A stretch of DNA of 64,000 nucleotides from positions 248,001 through 312,000 of the forward strand of contig NZ_CP082292.1 of NCBI RefSeq assembly GCF_019880205.1. The letters are read 5' to 3'. Positions 55,268-64,000 of the stretch are shown here, piece after piece. The DNA comes from Pantoea alfalfae (lineage in GTDB: Bacteria > Pseudomonadota > Gammaproteobacteria > Enterobacterales > Enterobacteriaceae). The first letter of the stretch is position 1, and each line of letters starts with the position of its first letter. The translations under genes and the position numbers were made by a program. Under the pieces are notes generated by a model. It had not been told where the DNA came from. It made no database searches and was given only the letters and a program-made list of their open reading frames with translations.

Positions 55268-56773
55268 TTACTCGTTGATATCCGGATGCTGCTGCACCAG
55301 GTTTTTACGTTTCGCTTCCAGGCGGGCAATCTCTTCGTCGATATCTTCGATTTTGTGCTCGATGTTATCGTGATGCTCCTGCAGGATTTCGCGCGCTTCT
55401 TCCATGTCTGAGGCGGCTGGCGTGGCACCTTTCAGTGGCTTGTTCGCCGTCTCTTTCATGAACAGACCGGTAATCAGACCAATCACCGCGACCACCATCA
55501 GATAGTAGGCTGGCATGTAGAGGTTGTTGGTGGTTTCTACCAGCCAGGCCGCCAGCGTTGGCGTCAGACCGGCAACCAGTACCGAGATGTTAAACGCACT
55601 CGCCAGCGCACTGTAGCGGATGTGCGTCGGGAACATCGCAGGCAGTGACGAGGCCATAACACCGGTAAAGGCGTTGAGGATCACCGCCATCAGCAGCAGA
55701 CCACCAAAAATCAGGCCCAGCACGCCACTGTTGATCATCATGAAGGCGGGAATCGCGAAGACCAGCAGGGCGATACTGCCGATGATGATAAACGGACGGC
55801 GGCCGAAACGGTCACTCATCATGCCGATCATCGGCTGAACAAACAGCATACCAATCATGATGGCGATGATAATCATCACGCCGTGATCTTCGCTGTAATG
55901 CAGGTTGTGCGACAGGTAGCTCGGCATGTACGTCAGCAACATGTAGTAGGTGACGTTCGTGGCGATAACCAGACCGATACAGGAGAGCAGGCTGCGCCAG
56001 TGTTTGGTCGCAATCTCTTTAAATGAAACCTGCGGACCATCCTGCAGGCCTTCACGGTCGCCCTGTTCCAGTTTGTCCACATGCTGCTGGAATGCCGGGG
56101 TCTCTTCCAGCGCATGGCGCAGGTAAAGACCGATGATGCCCAGCGGCAGCGCGACGAAGAACGGCAGACGCCAGCCCCACTCAAGGAAGCGCTCTTCCCC
56201 GATAATAGAGGAAATCAGCACGACCAGGCCCGCGCCGAGCACAAAGCCCGCAATCGAACCGAAGTCGAGCCAGCTTCCCATAAAGCCGCGTTTACGGTCA
56301 GGCGAATATTCGGCCACAAAGATAGACGCACCGGTATATTCACCGCCTACCGAGAAGCCCTGTGCCATCTTGGCTAACAGCAGCAGAATCGGTGCCCAGA
56401 TGCCGATGGAGGCATAGGAGGGTATCAGGCCGATACAGAACGTACTGACCGACATGATGATGATGGTGATAGAGAGAATTTTCTGACGACCATATTTGTC
56501 GCCCAGCATACCGAAGAACAGACCACCTAGCGGACGGATCAGGAAGGGGACAGAGAAGGTACCCAGCGCGGCGATCATCTGCACGCCTGGTGATGCATCC
56601 GGGAAGAAGACTTTACCCAGTGCATAGGCCACAAAGCCATAAACACCGAAGTCGAACCACTCCATCGCGTTCCCCAGAGAGGCCGCGGTGATGGCTTTAC
56701 GTAAACGGGCATCATCGATGATAGTCACATCATCGATCCCAATTGGTTTTACACGCTTCCTACGCAATTTCAT
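55268..56773 (-). CDS. proP: Proline/betaine:H+ symporter ProP
   Basis: The 501-residue osmosensing transporter takes up proline, betaine and related compatible solutes with protons. It has 12 TM helices, with GNAMEWFDFGVYGFVAYALG at TM1, LGDKYGRQKILS as motif A, and AKMAQGFSVGGEYTGASIFVAEY. The C-terminal tail (about 460-501) reads IEHKIEDIDEEIARLEAKRKNL, the ProP coiled coil that tunes the osmolality set point. The start is at MKLRRKRVKPIGIDDV. The region before it has a CRP-like site. Confidence 0.96.
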   Translation of the reverse strand: MKLRRKRVKPIGIDDVTIIDDARLRKAITAASLGNAMEWFDFGVYGFVAYALGKVFFPDASPGVQMIAALGTFSVPFLIRPLGGLFFGMLGDKYGRQKILSITIIIMSVSTFCIGLIPSYASIGIWAPILLLLAKMAQGFSVGGEYTGASIFVAEYSPDRKRGFMGSWLDFGSIAGFVLGAGLVVLISSIIGEERFLEWGWRLPFFVALPLGIIGLYLRHALEETPAFQQHVDKLEQGDREGLQDGPQVSFKEIATKHWRSLLSCIGLVIATNVTYYMLLTYMPSYLSHNLHYSEDHGVMIIIAIMIGMLFVQPMIGMMSDRFGRRPFIIIGSIALLVFAIPAFMMINSGVLGLIFGGLLLMAVILNAFTGVMASSLPAMFPTHIRYSALASAFNISVLVAGLTPTLAAWLVETTNNLYMPAYYLMVVAVIGLITGLFMKETANKPLKGATPAASDMEEAREILQEHHDNIEHKIEDIDEEIARLEAKRKNLVQQHPDINE

Positions 56774-57200
56774 AGAATTACCCTGTAATGGAACACGAAA
56801 GTCCTCAACGGCGCGAGCCGCGGTGAGTCATCAGACCGCTGCGTTGAGAAATTTAAGCATAGCTTCAAATAAGCGCGGTTTACGCGCTCACTGACACAAT
56901 AATTACTGTTGTGATTATTGCGAACAGCGACAGAGTATACCGTTTTTGTGTGATATCTGTCATGTTTGGGCTACATACAGGCTATTTTTACCACTGATGC
57001 GGCTGATTAGCTGCGAAAAAAAATTATCACGCTGCGTGACAACCGCCGTTTTTTTCAGCAAATTGAGGGTGATGCGCGGCGATACCGACGCCGCAGGTGG
57101 TTATTCGCTATACAGAGCCGGATGGCAGTAAGCCAGGCGGCTTAACAAAGACGCTTAGACGCCGATATTGCGCGGCGAGCCTGTTAAGTTCAGAGGCGGT
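56774..57200. promoter_or_regulatory. proP upstream region
   Basis: The 427-bp gap includes a CRP-like site (TGTGA-N6-TCATG, 56949-56964), about 175 bp before proP; E. coli proP P1 is repressed by CRP at a comparable place. A 13-bp palindrome TCACGCTGCGTGA lies at 57027-57039. The part near 57040-57200 carries no gene that I can support. Confidence 0.4.
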
Positions 57201-58808
57201 TCAGAGGCTGACTGTCTGATGAGTCTCAGAGGCATGATCCGCTTTAACCGGCTGTTCGCCCTGCCTGGCGAGCCAGGCGATCAGCGCCGCGTTGTCCATC
57301 GGGCGGGCATAATAATAGCCCTGGATAAAGACTACGCCGCGCCGATGCAGATAGCTGAACTGCAATGCGTTTTCGACGCCTTCCCCCAGGACTTCCAGCT
57401 CAAGCTCATGACTGAGCTGAATGATTGCATCCAGTACCGGGGTTCTGCCCTCCAGGGATTCAATCGCGTTGATAAAGCCGCGATCGATCTTCAGATAATC
57501 CATCGTAAAGGTCTGTAAATAACTCAGCGAACAGTGACCGGTACCAAAATCATCAATCGCGACTTTCATTCCGCAACCGCGCAGCTGCTCCAGTTTGCGT
57601 GCTACCTCAACGCCGTCTTTGATCAGGCTGCGTTCGGTCAGCTCCAGGGTAATCAGGAACTGCTTCTCTTTTACCCGCCCGGCGAAGTGCAGCATATCGT
57701 CGACAAAATCCGGATGCTGCAGATGATCGGCCGCTACATTGATAGCCAGATGGAAGCCTGGCTCAACCTGCCACGCCTGCACATCCGCTGCAATTAAATC
57801 GAGCAGATGACGGGTCAGCGGCACAATCATGCCTTCCGCTTCAGCGGCACCGATAAAAATATCGGGCCGGATCCCGTTACCGTCCGGTGTTGTCCAGCGC
57901 AGCAGTGCCTCTGCGCCGCTGCAGCGCTGCTGTCGGTTGTCATAGACGGGCTGATAGTGCGCCCTGAACTGGCCGCTGGCGATGGCCCGTCGAATCTCAT
58001 CGCGCCAGGAAATACGCCGTTGCAGCCAGTTCGCCATCAGCATCATCAGCAGAATAGAGAAAATTATCGCCATCGGCATGATGATCAACATCACCTGACG
58101 CCATGCCGAGATCAGCTCAGAGGGTGAGGCAATAAGGGTGACAGAGAGCGGATATCGACTGGAGCCGGCCTGATAAATCAGCGGTTCAAACCAGCCGGAC
58201 AGGGCGATTTGCGGATCGCCAAACGAGATCGGCGCGCCGTCGTTAAACTCCATGCTGAAATGATAGAGATGGGTGCTGCTGATAGCGCGCATAAAATCGA
58301 TGAGATACTGGCCATCAATCACTGCCCAGAATCCCTCACCATCGGGCAGATCGCGCATAAAAATCACTGCGGGACGATCCGGCACACCTGTGGTTCCTGC
58401 AATCGACAGGCTCCACCAGGCTTTTCCGGTGACCGGCGCGTCACGCATGATCATATCGCTCAGAGAACCCGGTTTTGTACCATAGGCTGAAGAGCAGGCA
58501 ATTCTGTTTTCTTCCATCTTACCGACGGCGCGAAAATAGGGATTCAGCGAACCGATGCGCTGCAACTGGTTTTCAATCTGGCGGCATGACTGATGCTGAA
58601 ACTGGCGCAGCTCAGTAATCATATCCCACGCGCTGTCGCTCATTCTCTCGGCCTGAGATAATAGGGTGTTTGCCGCGCTCACCTGCTGCTGCCGAACGGT
58701 ATGGCGCGCATCAAGGGCGGTGAAAAAAATGCCAATAATCAGAGGCAGCACACCGGAGATAATAATCACCAGCCTGGCGTAGTCGCGTTTTCGTTTTAGT
58801 AGCGGCAC
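57201..58808 (-). CDS. CSS-motif EAL phosphodiesterase (c-di-GMP)
   Basis: The 535-residue membrane protein has two TM helices (about 12-32 and 239-260) enclosing a periplasmic CSS-motif domain with Cys105-Ser106-Ser107, typical of the PdeB/C/D/G/N group. A cytosolic EAL domain follows, with GAEALLRW (E300-A301-L302), LELTERSLI, IDDFGTGHCSLSYLQ and the metal-loop ending QGYYYARP. All of the catalytic motifs look intact. In E. coli the CSS redox/disulfide pathway controls such enzymes. It is not in an operon with the cyclase at 53 kb. Confidence 0.93.
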   Translation of the reverse strand: MPLLKRKRDYARLVIIISGVLPLIIGIFFTALDARHTVRQQQVSAANTLLSQAERMSDSAWDMITELRQFQHQSCRQIENQLQRIGSLNPYFRAVGKMEENRIACSSAYGTKPGSLSDMIMRDAPVTGKAWWSLSIAGTTGVPDRPAVIFMRDLPDGEGFWAVIDGQYLIDFMRAISSTHLYHFSMEFNDGAPISFGDPQIALSGWFEPLIYQAGSSRYPLSVTLIASPSELISAWRQVMLIIMPMAIIFSILLMMLMANWLQRRISWRDEIRRAIASGQFRAHYQPVYDNRQQRCSGAEALLRWTTPDGNGIRPDIFIGAAEAEGMIVPLTRHLLDLIAADVQAWQVEPGFHLAINVAADHLQHPDFVDDMLHFAGRVKEKQFLITLELTERSLIKDGVEVARKLEQLRGCGMKVAIDDFGTGHCSLSYLQTFTMDYLKIDRGFINAIESLEGRTPVLDAIIQLSHELELEVLGEGVENALQFSYLHRRGVVFIQGYYYARPMDNAALIAWLARQGEQPVKADHASETHQTVSL

Positions 58809-59095
58809 CGCTAAATCCTCTGGATATTATTGGTATTATACGGAGGGGCTAATCAGTGGCGCAGCATAGCATTTCTCCGGGCGGTGCAGATTAGCGTTTT
58901 TGCCATCAACTGAACTGACTCAGGTCAATTATCGACCAGACTTTGCATTTAATGACAGGTTGTTTTGCCTTTATTGGTATTCAGCAAAAAAATCAGATGA
59001 GCAGGGACGACAGGCGCGGCAAAAGGGCGAATCACTTGCGGTAGCCCGGGGAGACCCTGGCCCGCCTGAGAGCGGGCGCAGGGTAAACGTGTTTC
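58809..59095. other. Intergenic region with hairpin, EAL gene to uxuA
   Basis: ACCCTG-G-CCCGC (59054-59065) and GCGGG-CG-CAGGGT (59072-59084) form a hairpin with a two-base internal bulge just beyond uxuA, without a T-run. It is the most likely end of the uxuA transcript. No gene is seen here; the frame at 58900 does not look coding. Confidence 0.5.
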
Positions 59096-60280
59096 TCAAT
59101 CAGCAAAATAGATCTGTTTCAGCGCCACTTCGACGCCGCGCAGTTCAGCCAGTCCTTTCAGCCGGCCAATGGCAGAATAGCCGGGATTGGTATGCTTATG
59201 CAGGTCATCCAGCATCTGATGGCCGTGATCGGGACGCATCGGAATCGCTCGCTGATTGCCTGCCTGGCGACGCCGCTGCTCTTCCGCCAGAATGACCCTG
59301 ATGACACCGACCATATCGACGTCGCCCGCCAGGTGCGCGGCTTCATGGAAGCTGTTGGGGTTATCCTCGCGTTTTGTGGCGCGCAGGTGGACAAAGTTAA
59401 TGCGGTCGGCATAGGTTTCCGCCATCTCAAGCAGCGCATTGTCGGCACGCACGCCATAGGAACCCGTACAGAAACAGAAACCGTTGTGCAGACTGTCCAC
59501 GGTGTCCTTCAGCCACTGCATATCTTCCTGGGTAGAGATAATGCGCGGCAGGCCCAGAATCGGGCGCGGTGGATCGTCCGGATGTACTGCCAGTTTAATA
59601 CCCACCTCTTCGGCAACCGGCACAATGGCGCGCAGGAAAGTCGCCATATGCTCGCGCAGTGTTGCTTTGTCGATGCCGTCATACTGCGCCAGCTGTGCCT
59701 GGAACTGCTCCAGCGTGTAACCCTCTTCGGCCCCAGGCAGACCGGCGATAATATTGCGCACCAGCGTGCTTTTCTCTTCAGCGCTCATGGCGGCAAAGCG
59801 CTGAGCGGCGGCCTGCTGTTCAGCCGCGCTGTAATCCTGCTCCGCACCCGGACGCTGCAGCAGATAAAGTTCGAAGGCGGCGAAAGCGTCGGCGTCGAAG
59901 CGTAGCGCTTTTGCGCCATCCGGCAGCGTCCAGGCGAGATCGGTGCGCGTCCAGTCCAGCACCGGCATAAAGTTGTAGCAGACGGTATCAATGCCGCAGG
60001 CGGCCAGATTGCGTATCGACTGCTGATAGCTGGCGATATAGCGAAGGTAGTCACCGCGCTGGGTTTTGATCGCCTCATGAACCGGAATGCTCTCCACTAC
60101 CGACCAGACCAGACCTTTTTCCGCCAGCAGCGCCTGACGCGCTTTAATCTCCTCAACCGGCCACACTTCGCCGTTAGGGATATGGTGCAGCGCCGTCACA
60201 ATACCGGTTGCGCCCGCCTGACGGGCATCATCCAGGGAGACCGGGTCGTTCGGACCGTACCATCGCCATGTATGTTCCAT
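59096..60280 (-). CDS. uxuA: D-mannonate dehydratase
   Basis: The 394-residue enzyme dehydrates D-mannonate to 2-keto-3-deoxygluconate in the glucuronate branch of hexuronate use. It begins [40 protein letters not shown], as in known UxuA proteins, and has the metal and substrate segments [25 protein letters not shown], and [16 protein letters not shown]. Length is normal. Divergent from an FCD-type GntR gene with 148 bp between. No uxuB (fructuronate reductase) is next to it. Confidence 0.95.
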   Translation of the reverse strand: MEHTWRWYGPNDPVSLDDARQAGATGIVTALHHIPNGEVWPVEEIKARQALLAEKGLVWSVVESIPVHEAIKTQRGDYLRYIASYQQSIRNLAACGIDTVCYNFMPVLDWTRTDLAWTLPDGAKALRFDADAFAAFELYLLQRPGAEQDYSAAEQQAAAQRFAAMSAEEKSTLVRNIIAGLPGAEEGYTLEQFQAQLAQYDGIDKATLREHMATFLRAIVPVAEEVGIKLAVHPDDPPRPILGLPRIISTQEDMQWLKDTVDSLHNGFCFCTGSYGVRADNALLEMAETYADRINFVHLRATKREDNPNSFHEAAHLAGDVDMVGVIRVILAEEQRRRQAGNQRAIPMRPDHGHQMLDDLHKHTNPGYSAIGRLKGLAELRGVEVALKQIYFAD

Positions 60281-60428
60281 TTTTACTCCTCAACTGTGAT
60301 GCGGCCCAGTGGTCAGGCCGCTGGGCCAAGAGTATGATAGAGGGCAAAACAGGGCCGTGATCCGGATCGCAGCATGACAAACTGCATCCGGCAAGTGAGC
60401 GGTTTATGCGGAATAAAAGGAGAAGGTA
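60281..60428. promoter_or_regulatory. uxuA/regulator divergent region
   Basis: It holds an inverted repeat GGCCCAG (60303-60309) / CTGGGCC (60321-60327) and a palindrome GATCCGGATC (60359-60368). Both could be operator sites for the divergent FCD-type regulator. No classic UxuR/ExuR operator of the ATTGGTATACCAAT form was seen. Confidence 0.35.
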
Positions 60429-61112
60429 ATGAACCTGCCAGTCATTAAAACGGAGCGCCTGTACCGTCAGATCGCCAACGCCATTATGGCCGGTATCGCG
60501 CGCGGTGATTTTGTGGCGGGCGGCCTGTTACCGCCCGAGCGCGAGCTGGCAAAACAGCTGGGTGTCAGCCGTTCGTCAGTGCGTGAAGCATTGATTGCGC
60601 TGGAGATGACCGGCTGGGTCGATATCCGTACCGGCAACGGTGTTTACGTCGCTCAGCCACTGCCACAGGCCGCAATCCCGCAGGAGAGTGAAACCTGCAG
60701 CCTGCAGGACCTTTTGCAGGCGCGTGAAGCCTTTGAAGGCATGCTGGCAGGATTTGCCGCCCGTAACGGAACCGCCGTGCAGCGTGAGGCGCTGCTGGCG
60801 CTGACCGCTGAACTGCAGCAGTACAATGAAAACGACGCGGCGTTTCTGGAGCAGGATAAACGCTTTCATCTGCTGATCGGCGAGATGAGTGGCAATGACG
60901 TGTTACGCGACCTGCTGGAGCAGCTCTGGAACCGGCGTCACAGCCCACACGTGCAGCGGCTGGAACGCCATTATGCCGATAACAGCTTTGCGCAGGCGAT
61001 GAACGCTGACCATCAGCAGATCGCCGACGCGATTGTGGCAGGCGACGAAGCAGTAGCCCGCCAGGCGATGGAGAGCCATCTGCAGCACGTCCAGCAGCGG
61101 CTACTTGGTTAA
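60429..61112 (+). CDS. GntR/FadR-type (FCD) regulator next to uxuA
   Basis: The 227-residue regulator has a winged helix at 10-70 (LLPPERELAKQLGVSRSSVREALIALEMTGWV) and an FCD ligand domain with ARNGTA and the histidine-bearing FHLLIGEMSGN. It is a shorter, more divergent relative of UxuR/ExuR. AAGGAGAAGG before ATG is a good ribosome site. Divergent placement suggests control of uxuA by a hexuronate intermediate. It overlaps the 3' end of the convergent tqsA-like gene by 12 bp. Confidence 0.85.
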   Translation: MNLPVIKTERLYRQIANAIMAGIARGDFVAGGLLPPERELAKQLGVSRSSVREALIALEMTGWVDIRTGNGVYVAQPLPQAAIPQESETCSLQDLLQAREAFEGMLAGFAARNGTAVQREALLALTAELQQYNENDAAFLEQDKRFHLLIGEMSGNDVLRDLLEQLWNRRHSPHVQRLERHYADNSFAQAMNADHQQIADAIVAGDEAVARQAMESHLQHVQQRLLG

Positions 61113-62156
61113 TCCCCGAACGCGTTTAGGTCGTCCGGTGCCCAGCATAATCGCCAGACGGCTGCCGCCCGGCGTGGTCTCCATCAGGATTTTGGTAATG
61201 CTGGTCAGCGGCACCGAGAGCAGCATGCCGACCGGTCCGAGCAGCCAGCCCCAGAAGACCAGTGACAGAAATACCACCAGCGTTGATAAACCCAGGCCGC
61301 GACCCATCAGACGCGGTTCCAGCATGTTACCAAATACCATATGAATCGCGGTAAACAGCGCTGCCACCATCGCGGCATCAAACAGGCTGTTCAGTAACAG
61401 CGCCTGCAGAAAGGGCGGAATGCCGGCAATAATCGGGCCGATATTAGGAATATAGTTGAGGATAAATGCCACGACGCCCCACAGCAGCGCGAACTTTACA
61501 TCCAGCAGATAGAGACTCAGCCAGACGGCGATGCCGGTGATGAGACTCACCAGGGTTTTTAGCGCCAGATAGTGCGTTACACCTTTCAGCGCCTTATGCA
61601 GCCCGGCGATGCGAATTTTGGGATTTACCAGTGCGTTACGCATTTTGTAAGGCAGGTGATGAACCTCAAACAGCATAAAGACCACGGTAAGCACCAGCAG
61701 CACGGTATTGGTCATCGCGCCGGAAAAGCCGCTGAGCGCCACGCTCGCCAGGTTCATCATGGTATTCGGGTCAAAGCGCTGTACCAGCGCATCGGTAGAA
61801 ATATTGAGATGAAAACCCGCCGCCAGATGTTGCAACACCGTCATTTTCTGCTCCATGGTGGCGCGCAGTTGCGGGTAGAGATCAGAAAACTCGCTCATCG
61901 AGCTGGCGATGATGGCACCCAGCAGCAGAATACCGCAGAAGATCACAGTAATGACCAGCCCAATCGCCAGTCCACGGCGGAAGCCACGACGCATCAGCAT
62001 TGTCACCAACGGATTCAGCACAATGGCAAAGAACGCCGCCAGCAGAAGCGGGACCAGAATATCGGACGCGGCCCGAACCCCGGCAAGAATGATGACCAGC
62101 ATTGCCAGTTTTATCAGAATATTTTGTCCAATCTTTTCCCGTTGCAGCTCGCTCAT
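61101..62156 (-). CDS. tqsA: AI-2E family transporter (TqsA-like)
   Basis: The 351-residue membrane protein belongs to the AI-2 exporter/PerM superfamily. It matches E. coli TqsA (YdgG), an autoinducer-2 exporter, especially in the ALLWGVVAFILNYIPNIGPIIAGIPP region and FGNMLEPRLMGRGLGLSTLVVFLSLVFWGWLLGPVGMLLSVPL. About eight TM helices are seen. The start ATG at 62156 (MSELQREK) has GGGAG upstream; an ATG 19 codons upstream is weaker. Substrate is inferred from the family only. It is convergent with the FCD gene and overlaps it by 12 bp. Confidence 0.8.
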   Translation of the reverse strand: MSELQREKIGQNILIKLAMLVIILAGVRAASDILVPLLLAAFFAIVLNPLVTMLMRRGFRRGLAIGLVITVIFCGILLLGAIIASSMSEFSDLYPQLRATMEQKMTVLQHLAAGFHLNISTDALVQRFDPNTMMNLASVALSGFSGAMTNTVLLVLTVVFMLFEVHHLPYKMRNALVNPKIRIAGLHKALKGVTHYLALKTLVSLITGIAVWLSLYLLDVKFALLWGVVAFILNYIPNIGPIIAGIPPFLQALLLNSLFDAAMVAALFTAIHMVFGNMLEPRLMGRGLGLSTLVVFLSLVFWGWLLGPVGMLLSVPLTSITKILMETTPGGSRLAIMLGTGRPKRVRGLTK

Positions 62157-62432
62157 TGCCTCTCCCGTGACGTAATCTGGCTGTTGGAAGTGTAGCTGAA
62201 AGAAAATTAACAATCTGATTTATCAGAGAAACGGTAAAGCGCGGCGGCATAATAGCGAGGTAATCAGCGCCATCGCACTCAGCTATGACGCCAGGGCCGC
62301 GACGCCCTGCTGTTCCTGTTTTTACGCCGCGTTCTGCTGCCCGATAACCGAGCCATTGGGATGCGCCAGTGACGAAAGCGGGTATAGTTAAAGGATAAAC
62401 CTTATCATTCAGCCAACTACGCGCGAGAACCT

Positions 62433-63656
62433 ATGCCTGAACAGCCTGCAGCGGAACAGAATGCTCCATCCGGAAGCCTGAATATCTCGCTGCTGATCCT
62501 CTCTATCGTCGCCTACAACTTTGCCAGCTATCTCACTATTGGTCTGCCGCTGGCGGTCCTGCCTGGCTGGGTGCATGACCAGCTGGGCTTCAGCGCATTC
62601 TGGGCGGGCGTGGTGATCAGCCTGCAATATGTGGCAACACTGCTGAGCCGGCCACACGCCGGGCGCTATGCCGATCTCTGGGGACCAAAGAAAGTGGTGG
62701 TGACCGGTCTGGTGGGCTGTCTGATTAGCGGATTGTGTATTCTGCTGGCGGCGCTGATCGCATCACCGGTGTGGAGCCTGATACTGCTCTGCGTGGGCCG
62801 GTTGATTCTGGGTGTGGGCCAGAGCTTTACTGGCACCGGCACCTCGTTGTGGGGGGTGGCGCGGGTGGGGTCACTGCACATTGGCCGCGTGATTTCCTGG
62901 AACGGCATCGTCACCTACGGTGCGATGGCGATAGGCGCGCCGCTGGGCGTGGTGATCTTCCGGGCAGGTGGGCTGCTGTGGCTGTCACTGGTGATTGTGG
63001 CCATCTGCGTGGTCGGCATCGTCTGCGCGGTCCCGCGTCCGGCGGTAAAAGCCAGCCGCGCCAGACCGCTGCCGTTTCGGGCGGTGCTGGGGAAAATCGC
63101 TGGCTTTGGCGCAATTCTGGCGATGGGATCGGCAGGTTTCGGCGTGATTGCCACCTTTATCACGCTGTTCTATCAGGATAAAGGCTGGGAAGGGGCCGCC
63201 TTTGCGCTCTCCCTGTTCAGCGCTGCTTTCGTCGGGGCGCGCCTGCTGTTTCCGAATGCAATTAACCGCCATGGTGGCCTGCGGGTCGCCAGCGTCTGTC
63301 TGGCGGTTGAGGCTGCCGGACTCTTTCTGGTCGCTGCAGCGGGTGATCCCTGGATGGCAAAAGCGGGCGCGTTTCTGACCGGCGCCGGATTCTCACTGGT
63401 GTTCCCGGCGCTGGGTGTGGTGGCGGTAAAAGTAGTGCCGCAGCAGAATCAGGGCAGCGCCCTGGCGACCTACACCGCTTTTATGGATCTGTCGCTGGGA
63501 ATAACCGGGCCACTGGCCGGGTTCATCATGAATTATGCGGATGTTTCACGCGTCTATCTGCTCACGGGATTGCTGGTCTGCGTCGCGTTTTTCTGCACGC
63601 TGCGTCTGCAGCGGCGTCACGCTTCAGCGTCAGTAACGGACGAGAGTTCAGGATAA
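62433..63656 (+). CDS. yhhS: YhhS-like MFS transporter
   Basis: The 407-residue, 12-TM permease aligns with E. coli YhhS (UPF0226) from its start: MPEQPAAEQ, then IVAYNFASYLTIGLPLAVLPGWVHDQLGFSAFWAGVVISLQYVATLLSRPHAGRYADLWGPKK. Also present are GQSFTGTGTSLWGVARVGSLHIGRVISWNGIVTYGAMA and KVVPQQNQGSALATYT. YhhS overexpression has been linked to glyphosate tolerance, but its physiological role is unknown. A terminator hairpin with a T-run for the opposite strand follows. Confidence 0.9.
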   Translation: MPEQPAAEQNAPSGSLNISLLILSIVAYNFASYLTIGLPLAVLPGWVHDQLGFSAFWAGVVISLQYVATLLSRPHAGRYADLWGPKKVVVTGLVGCLISGLCILLAALIASPVWSLILLCVGRLILGVGQSFTGTGTSLWGVARVGSLHIGRVISWNGIVTYGAMAIGAPLGVVIFRAGGLLWLSLVIVAICVVGIVCAVPRPAVKASRARPLPFRAVLGKIAGFGAILAMGSAGFGVIATFITLFYQDKGWEGAAFALSLFSAAFVGARLLFPNAINRHGGLRVASVCLAVEAAGLFLVAAAGDPWMAKAGAFLTGAGFSLVFPALGVVAVKVVPQQNQGSALATYTAFMDLSLGITGPLAGFIMNYADVSRVYLLTGLLVCVAFFCTLRLQRRHASASVTDESSG

Positions 63657-63659
63657 AAA

Positions 63660-63682
63660 AAATGGCCCAGCAGTGGGCCATA
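63660..63682 (-). terminator. Terminator of the 3'-terminal isomerase gene (bidirectional stem)
   Basis: ATGGCCCA (63662-63669) and TGGGCCAT (63674-63681) with loop GCAG are followed on the - strand by a run of T (complement of AAAAAA at 63655-63660). On the + strand only AACGTCTTTT follows. Confidence 0.85.
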
Positions 63683-63731
63683 ACGTCTTTTCAGACACAG
63701 ATAAACGTATAAATTATGGCTGAAACAGGCT

Positions 63732-64000
63732 TCAGGCCTGCAGCAGTTCAATACTGTGGCGGATCTGGCATTCAATCTCCGCCGGGGTCCAGCTGTTGAG
63801 CTGACCGGAGAACGGCTCAAAGGCGTAGACGCCTTTGTAGCCGAGCATTTCCAGCCGTTTAACCTGCACCACGCTCTTCAGCACATCGTTGTCACTCAGC
63901 ATGATCCGTTCGTCGTCGGTCAGTTCGGCAGTCGGACGCCGATCTTCCACGCCCGAAAGATGCACCAGCCCAATCTGGTCAATATCGATACCTGTCGGAA
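63732..64000 (-). CDS. Sugar phosphate isomerase/epimerase family protein, C-terminal part
   Basis: The gene runs off the right edge; the visible C-terminal 88 residues include DQIGLVHLSGVEDRRP, LSDNDVLKSVVQVKRLEMLGYKGVYAFEPFSG and end HSIELLQA. The spacing of His in VHLSGVE and Glu in AFEPFS fits the last strands of a TIM-barrel sugar isomerase/epimerase, like 2-keto-inositol dehydratase or isomerase. A terminator follows. Substrate unknown. A second, unrelated copy of the fold is at 7.2 kb. Confidence 0.75.
   Translation of the reverse strand, partial: PTGIDIDQIGLVHLSGVEDRRPTAELTDDERIMLSDNDVLKSVVQVKRLEMLGYKGVYAFEPFSGQLNSWTPAEIECQIRHSIELLQA

Noticed and set aside
1..64000. tRNA genes, CRISPR arrays, insertion sequences or prophage
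   Set aside because: None was seen: no regularly spaced repeats, no transposase or integrase gene, and no tRNA-like hallmark sequence.

Overview
The window is a contiguous piece of an enterobacterial chromosome. By gene content it most likely comes from Erwiniaceae, in or near Pantoea. Many products match Escherichia coli proteins closely (LgoT/R/D, KdpFABCD, Gor, PrlC, RsmJ, RlmJ, UspA, UspB, PitA, YhiN, HemB, ProP, UxuA), but the order and accessory content differ from E. coli. The coding sequence looks moderately GC-rich. Two short stretches are visibly AT-rich: about 39.5-40.4 kb, and the start of the AraC-type gene near 51.5-52.0 kb. I see no tRNA, rRNA, insertion sequence, prophage or CRISPR array. 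Family names rest on sequence recognition from memory; no database search was run.

Layout. 1-1.9 kb: the end of an alpha/beta hydrolase overlapping an unrecognised 463-residue protein. 1.9-5.5 kb: an L-galactonate cluster (lgoT, lgoR, divergent lgoD) with shared operator-like repeats. 5.5-7.1 kb: a nucleoside hydrolase, then crcB behind a fluoride riboswitch. 7.2-18 kb: mixed metabolic genes, two regulators, an ABC exporter, a solitary periplasmic sugar-binding protein, and an operon of a sugar-acid-type transporter with a 2-hydroxyacid dehydrogenase. 18.1-19.3 kb: an HD-GYP protein. 19.3-26.5 kb: kdpFABCD, with a T-rich KdpE-like site upstream but no kdpE after kdpD. 26.5-32.2 kb: yqhA, a LysR/MFS pair, a cation/proton antiporter and a Tat-exported esterase. 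32.2-43.1 kb: the housekeeping block gor, elaC, CPBP protease, rlmJ, prlC, rsmJ, uspA, uspB, pitA. 43.4-64 kb: yhiN, an aldo/keto reductase, an unknown two-gene membrane operon, LacI and SDR genes, a galP-like sugar porter, queH, an AraC-type regulator, an exported hydrolase, a diguanylate cyclase, hemB, proP, an EAL protein, uxuA with a divergent FCD regulator, a tqsA-like gene, a yhhS-like gene, and the 3' end of a sugar isomerase gene.

The most notable find is at 39726-39968, between rsmJ and uspA, where E. coli carries dtpB. It is an 80-residue peptide whose first 15 residues have the form of a class II microcin leader (MRE-I...VSGA followed by G). A 19-bp Fur-box-like palindrome lies 25 bp upstream of its start and a bidirectional terminator follows it. 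No dedicated exporter or immunity gene is visible nearby. If real, it would be an iron-regulated, microcin-like secreted peptide of an unusual kind: it is neither serine-rich at the C-terminus nor cysteine-containing.

Functional links. Sugar-acid use recurs (lgo genes, the 15.6-17.9 kb operon, uxuA). Ion and osmotic homeostasis is well represented (kdp, crcB, the antiporter, proP, pitA). Three c-di-GMP turnover proteins (HD-GYP, GAF-GGDEF, CSS-EAL) lie scattered in the window.
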